This document shows, one piece after another, positions 61,171-64,000 of a stretch of DNA of 64,000 nucleotides (positions within the stretch are counted from its first letter, which is position 1; each line of letters begins with the position of its first letter). The notes beneath the pieces were generated by a model. That model did no database searches, had not been told where the DNA came from, and saw nothing but the letters and a program-made list of their open reading frames with translations. The stretch comes from Hafnia alvei (GTDB lineage: Bacteria; Pseudomonadota; Gammaproteobacteria; Enterobacterales; Enterobacteriaceae). The position numbers were made by a program, and so were the translations under genes. Location: NCBI RefSeq assembly GCF_034424155.1, contig NZ_CP139992.1:1690012-1754011 (forward strand). The letters are read 5' to 3'.

Positions 61171-61183
61171 GACTTGCCACCGG
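61171..61183 (+). repeat. attR core (prophage right end), within the pyrD leader
   Basis: GACTTGCCACCGG, identical to 19067-19079. It ends 15 bases before the pyrD ATG, and GGACTCAGGAG with the pyrD ribosome site follows directly. The core thus belongs to the pyrD untranslated leader. Confidence 0.85.
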
Positions 61184-61198
61184 GACTCAGGAGATACC

Positions 61199-62209
61199 AT
61201 GCTTTACCCCTTCGTTAGAAAGGCACTTTTCCAGCTCGATCCAGAGCGCGCGCACGAATTCACATTTAAGCAGCTTCGCCGTATTACGGGCACTCCGCTG
61301 GAGTTTCTGGTTCGTCAGTCAGTGGCTTCTAAGCCGGTAACATGCATGGGATTATCTTTCAAAAATCCGCTTGGCCTTGCCGCAGGTTTAGACAAAGATG
61401 GCGAATGTATTGATGCGCTAGGCGCAATGGGATTTGGTTTCATCGAAGTTGGCACCGTAACGCCTCGCGCTCAATCGGGTAATGACAAGCCTCGTTTATT
61501 CCGTCTTGTTGAAGCTGAAGGCCTAATTAACCGCATGGGATTTAATAACCATGGGGTCGATAATCTGGTCGAGAACGTCAAAAAATCTCATTTTGGCGGC
61601 GTGTTAGGGATCAATATTGGCAAGAATAAAGATACGCCGGTTGAGCAGGGTAAAGACGATTATTTAATCTGCATGGAAAAGGTTTACTCCTATGCGGGTT
61701 ACATTGCGATAAATATCTCCTCACCAAATACGCCGGGTTTAAGAACCTTGCAATATGGTGAAGCATTAGACGATCTATTAACCGCGATAAAAGCAAAACA
61801 GATCGAGCTACAACAAAAACACCATAAATATGTTCCTATTGCGGTGAAGATCGCGCCGGATCTTTCTCATGAGGAATTGATTCAGGTCGCCGATAGTTTA
61901 GTTCGCCATAATATAGATGGGGTTATTGCAACGAATACCACATTAGATCGCAAATTAGTTAACGGATTTAATTACTGCGATCAGATGGGCGGGCTTAGCG
62001 GGCGTCCTTTACAGCTGCACAGCACAGAGATTGTTCGTCAGCTCTCTAAAGAGTTGCAGGGGCGCTTACCGATTATTGGTGTTGGCGGGATCGACTCCGT
62101 TATTGCAGCCAGAGAAAAAATAGATGCCGGTGCTTCATTGGTTCAAATCTATTCAGGTTTTATCTTTAAAGGACCTGGTCTGATTAAAGATATCGTTAAC
62201 TACATCTAA
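61199..62209 (+). CDS. pyrD: Dihydroorotate dehydrogenase (quinone type)
   Basis: Class 2, membrane-associated flavoenzyme that oxidises dihydroorotate to orotate with quinone in pyrimidine synthesis. The start at 61199 ([21 protein letters not shown], the membrane-association helix) gives 336 residues, the same as E. coli. Key parts: [18 protein letters not shown], the [12 protein letters not shown] segment with the catalytic Ser, and [15 protein letters not shown]. An in-frame ATG at 61154 is phage-derived and lies before the leader; it has no homology. The coding region is intact, but the prophage has replaced everything upstream of the leader. Confidence 0.97.
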   Translation: MLYPFVRKALFQLDPERAHEFTFKQLRRITGTPLEFLVRQSVASKPVTCMGLSFKNPLGLAAGLDKDGECIDALGAMGFGFIEVGTVTPRAQSGNDKPRLFRLVEAEGLINRMGFNNHGVDNLVENVKKSHFGGVLGINIGKNKDTPVEQGKDDYLICMEKVYSYAGYIAINISSPNTPGLRTLQYGEALDDLLTAIKAKQIELQQKHHKYVPIAVKIAPDLSHEELIQVADSLVRHNIDGVIATNTTLDRKLVNGFNYCDQMGGLSGRPLQLHSTEIVRQLSKELQGRLPIIGVGGIDSVIAAREKIDAGASLVQIYSGFIFKGPGLIKDIVNYI

Positions 62210-62394
62210 TTATTTACCTGCCTATTTGCCCCGGGGGTTTATTTCTTCTTCGGGGTAGTCTATATTTCAACCGTTCTGCCAATTAATTGTCCAAATGAAT
62301 CACGCTAATTTAATCAACGCATGATTTGGTCGTATTAATGACACGGGCAACAGTCGAATCACGATCCTGATGGTCGATGCAGAAGAGGGATGTT

Positions 62395-62943
62395 ATGAAT
62401 ATAAAACCGGGCGATAACTGGCGCTGGTATTTTGATGAGGAACACGATCGTTTGATGTTGGATTTAGCCAACGGAATGATTTTTCGATCCCGCTTTGCGG
62501 CTAAAATGCTAACGCCAGATGCTTTCGAAGACTGCTCATTTTGCGTTGATGATGCAGCGCTCTATTACCAGTTTGAAGAACGAAGCCGTCAGACGGGATT
62601 AAAAAAAGAACAACGTGCAGAATTAATACTAAATGCACTAGTTGCGCAGCGTTTTTTGAAACCGCTGATGCCAAAAAGTTGGCATTTTGCCCCACAGTCT
62701 TGTTCAGTAAGCCCGGCAATAGGCGAAGTGGTTGCCGTGCAGGTTTCCAATACTGCTGAGCAGGCGCGTTTGCTGGTGGTTGAGTCTGGAGATAGTGCCA
62801 GTTTATGTCTTTTAGCCCAGCCTTATTTGCAACTGGCGGGTAAAGCGATGCAGCTTGGCGACGCGATTAAGGTTATGCACGACAGATTAATTGCCGTACA
62901 GCCATCCGCTGATGCTGAAGATATTTTAGCCTACGCTGTTTAA
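62395..62943 (+). CDS. zapC: Cell division protein ZapC
   Basis: A 182-residue FtsZ-binding protein that promotes bundling of FtsZ filaments at the Z ring. The start at 62395 ([27 protein letters not shown]) matches the E. coli protein; the open frame extends six codons upstream without homology. [21 protein letters not shown] and ALCLLAQP-like [22 protein letters not shown] are conserved. Same place next to pyrD as in E. coli. Confidence 0.95.
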   Translation: MNIKPGDNWRWYFDEEHDRLMLDLANGMIFRSRFAAKMLTPDAFEDCSFCVDDAALYYQFEERSRQTGLKKEQRAELILNALVAQRFLKPLMPKSWHFAPQSCSVSPAIGEVVAVQVSNTAEQARLLVVESGDSASLCLLAQPYLQLAGKAMQLGDAIKVMHDRLIAVQPSADAEDILAYAV

Positions 62944-62944
62944 T

Positions 62945-62972
62945 ATATGCGGGCAGTAAATATCCCGCATAT
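62945..62972. terminator. Hairpin between zapC and ycbX
   Basis: ATATGCGGG and CCCGCATAT form a 9-bp stem between two convergent genes, followed by TTTCT on the plus strand. Confidence 0.65.
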
Positions 62973-63012
62973 TTCTACTATTAGAACGATAGCTATTATA
63001 GCGTGATGACGA

Positions 63013-64000
63013 CTAGGCTAATTTGATATCGCTTTTAGGAATGCAGCTACAGCTAAGAATGAGACCATTCTCGCCTACGGCGCTTTTCTTCAACGGCGTA
63101 ACTTCCCCTTCGTTTAGCGTTAATTTGCAAGAACCGCATAATCCAGCCCGACAAGAATAGGGAATTCGGATGCCTTGAGCTTCCAGCTGTTCTAACAGTA
63201 TCTGCTGGTTATTGCCGGTAAATACCTGTCCTTGATATTCAATTTTGACGCTTTTTTTCCCTGAATCGGGTAGTGATAGAGATTCGTTTGTTTCTCCAGC
63301 CGAATATAGGCGAGGGGGGCGAATGCTGAGTATTTCAACGCTATCCCCTTGGCGAATAACCCCACCGTTGCGCGCGATCATATTCATACCGAAATCCACA
63401 TCGCCATTGTCTGCGGTGCGGAATGACTGCAAGGTTTTTAACGGTTCACCTGCGGGGTGTTTACGCCCACGGTCGGTGCTCACGGTGGTCAGAATACAGC
63501 GGCTGCATGGTTTGACTAAATCAAAAATAATTTCGCCAATGCGGATAACCTGCCAGCTATCTTCGTCAAAAGCCTGAGCGCCGCTAACAACAATATTCGG
63601 TCTAAACTGTTCAATGCGAATGGCACTTGGGCTGCGCTGCTGTAAATTCTGAAACGAAGCTTCATTAATTAATAAAAAAGGGTAGCCGTCGGCAAACGTC
63701 AGCGGAATTTCTGGATGACGTTTTACGCGCCGAGTGAGTTCATCGCCTAGCCAACGAAGCTGTACGTCACGCTTAAAATAACGGCTAAGCCATACGTTTA
63801 TCTGAGCAGGCGCAACCAGCGCGGTAAAATGATTCCCCCAAACCTCTGTGGGTTGCTGCTCATTAATAAAGTCGTGCCATAACACCATAATACTTTCACC
63901 GTCGGGCGCGGTGAGAGCAATACCGTTCGGTAATAAAGACGGTGTGAATGTCACCATTTGTGGATTTTGGCGAGCGGTAATAAAGGTGCCGTCAGTTTCA
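63013..64000 (-). CDS. ycbX: YcbX, MOSC-domain and 2Fe-2S protein (5' end outside window)
   Basis: C-terminal part of YcbX, which detoxifies N-hydroxylated base analogues with molybdenum cofactor. The MOSC domain lies in the middle ([28 protein letters not shown] with the Moco-binding Cys), and a C-terminal plant-type ferredoxin domain has the cluster cysteines in [10 protein letters not shown] and ILSCSC. The first Met in the window is internal: the frame continues to the edge with residues matching the E. coli N-terminal barrel, so the start lies beyond base 64000. Confidence 0.95.
   Translation of the reverse strand, partial: ETDGTFITARQNPQMVTFTPSLLPNGIALTAPDGESIMVLWHDFINEQQPTEVWGNHFTALVAPAQINVWLSRYFKRDVQLRWLGDELTRRVKRHPEIPLTFADGYPFLLINEASFQNLQQRSPSAIRIEQFRPNIVVSGAQAFDEDSWQVIRIGEIIFDLVKPCSRCILTTVSTDRGRKHPAGEPLKTLQSFRTADNGDVDFGMNMIARNGGVIRQGDSVEILSIRPPRLYSAGETNESLSLPDSGKKSVKIEYQGQVFTGNNQQILLEQLEAQGIRIPYSCRAGLCGSCKLTLNEGEVTPLKKSAVGENGLILSCSCIPKSDIKLA

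Noticed and set aside
19067-61183. CRISPR array or insertion sequence in the prophage
   Set aside because: No regularly spaced repeats with unique spacers and no transposase were seen; the 22-bp iterons and the 9-bp repeat have no spacers.
61154-61198. pyrD start at 61154
   Set aside because: The extra 15 codons come from the phage end and leader; PyrD similarity begins at 61199, behind the CAGGAG ribosome site.

Overview
The window is a stretch of enterobacterial chromosome carrying one apparently complete, HK97/lambda-like siphovirus prophage of about 42 kb. The flanking gene order mukB - ldtD - mepK - gloC - aspC - ompF - asnS - pncB - (GGDEF gene) - pepN - ssuE - [prophage] - pyrD - zapC - ycbX is the one known from Escherichia coli and relatives, but the proteins are clearly not E. 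coli. A member of the Enterobacterales outside Escherichia is well supported; Hafniaceae is my guess for the family and is not proven here.

Layout. Bases 1-18800 are chromosome: the 3' part of mukB, peptidoglycan 3-3 cross-link genes (ldtD, mepK), gloC, then leftward aspC, ompF, asnS, pncB and a membrane diguanylate cyclase, rightward pepN, and a leftward ssuE. A 13-bp direct repeat, GACTTGCCACCGG, at 19067-19079 and 61171-61183 marks the prophage ends. Bases 61199-64000 return to chromosome (pyrD, zapC, partial ycbX).

Prophage. A leftward early operon (22687 down to 19188) encodes an RdgC homologue, small unknown proteins, a frameshifted gene, a zinc-ribbon microprotein, a DEDDh exonuclease, a stand-alone LexA-type DNA-binding domain and a PrtN-like protein. 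The immunity region (about 23000-25800) has a self-cleaving CI-type repressor, Cro and CII-type proteins, and two sets of TTAAGA-type operators. Rightward follow an antirepressor, an O-like replication protein with five 22-bp iterons inside its gene, a DNA methyltransferase, a DUF968 protein and antiterminator Q. Late genes follow: TolA-like lipoprotein, holin, GH19 endolysin, Rz/Rz1, HNH nuclease, terminases, HK97-type head genes, lambda-type tail genes with two probable -1 frameshift sites, and tail fibres. Several accessory genes (morons) sit among them. At the far right end, reading leftward, are a full-length RecA paralogue with a LexA-box promoter, and the integrase.

How it fits together. 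The most unusual feature is a set of RecA-pathway proteins in one prophage: RecA, an RdgC (RecA antagonist) homologue, a LexA-like DNA-binding domain without protease, and a CI repressor of the type that RecA filaments cleave. In the circular phage genome the left early operon would run prtN-like - attP - int - recA; integration cuts this operon and leaves int and recA at the other end. The attachment site lies in the leader of pyrD, so integration also separates pyrD from its apparent native promoter and from one arm of its predicted regulatory hairpin.
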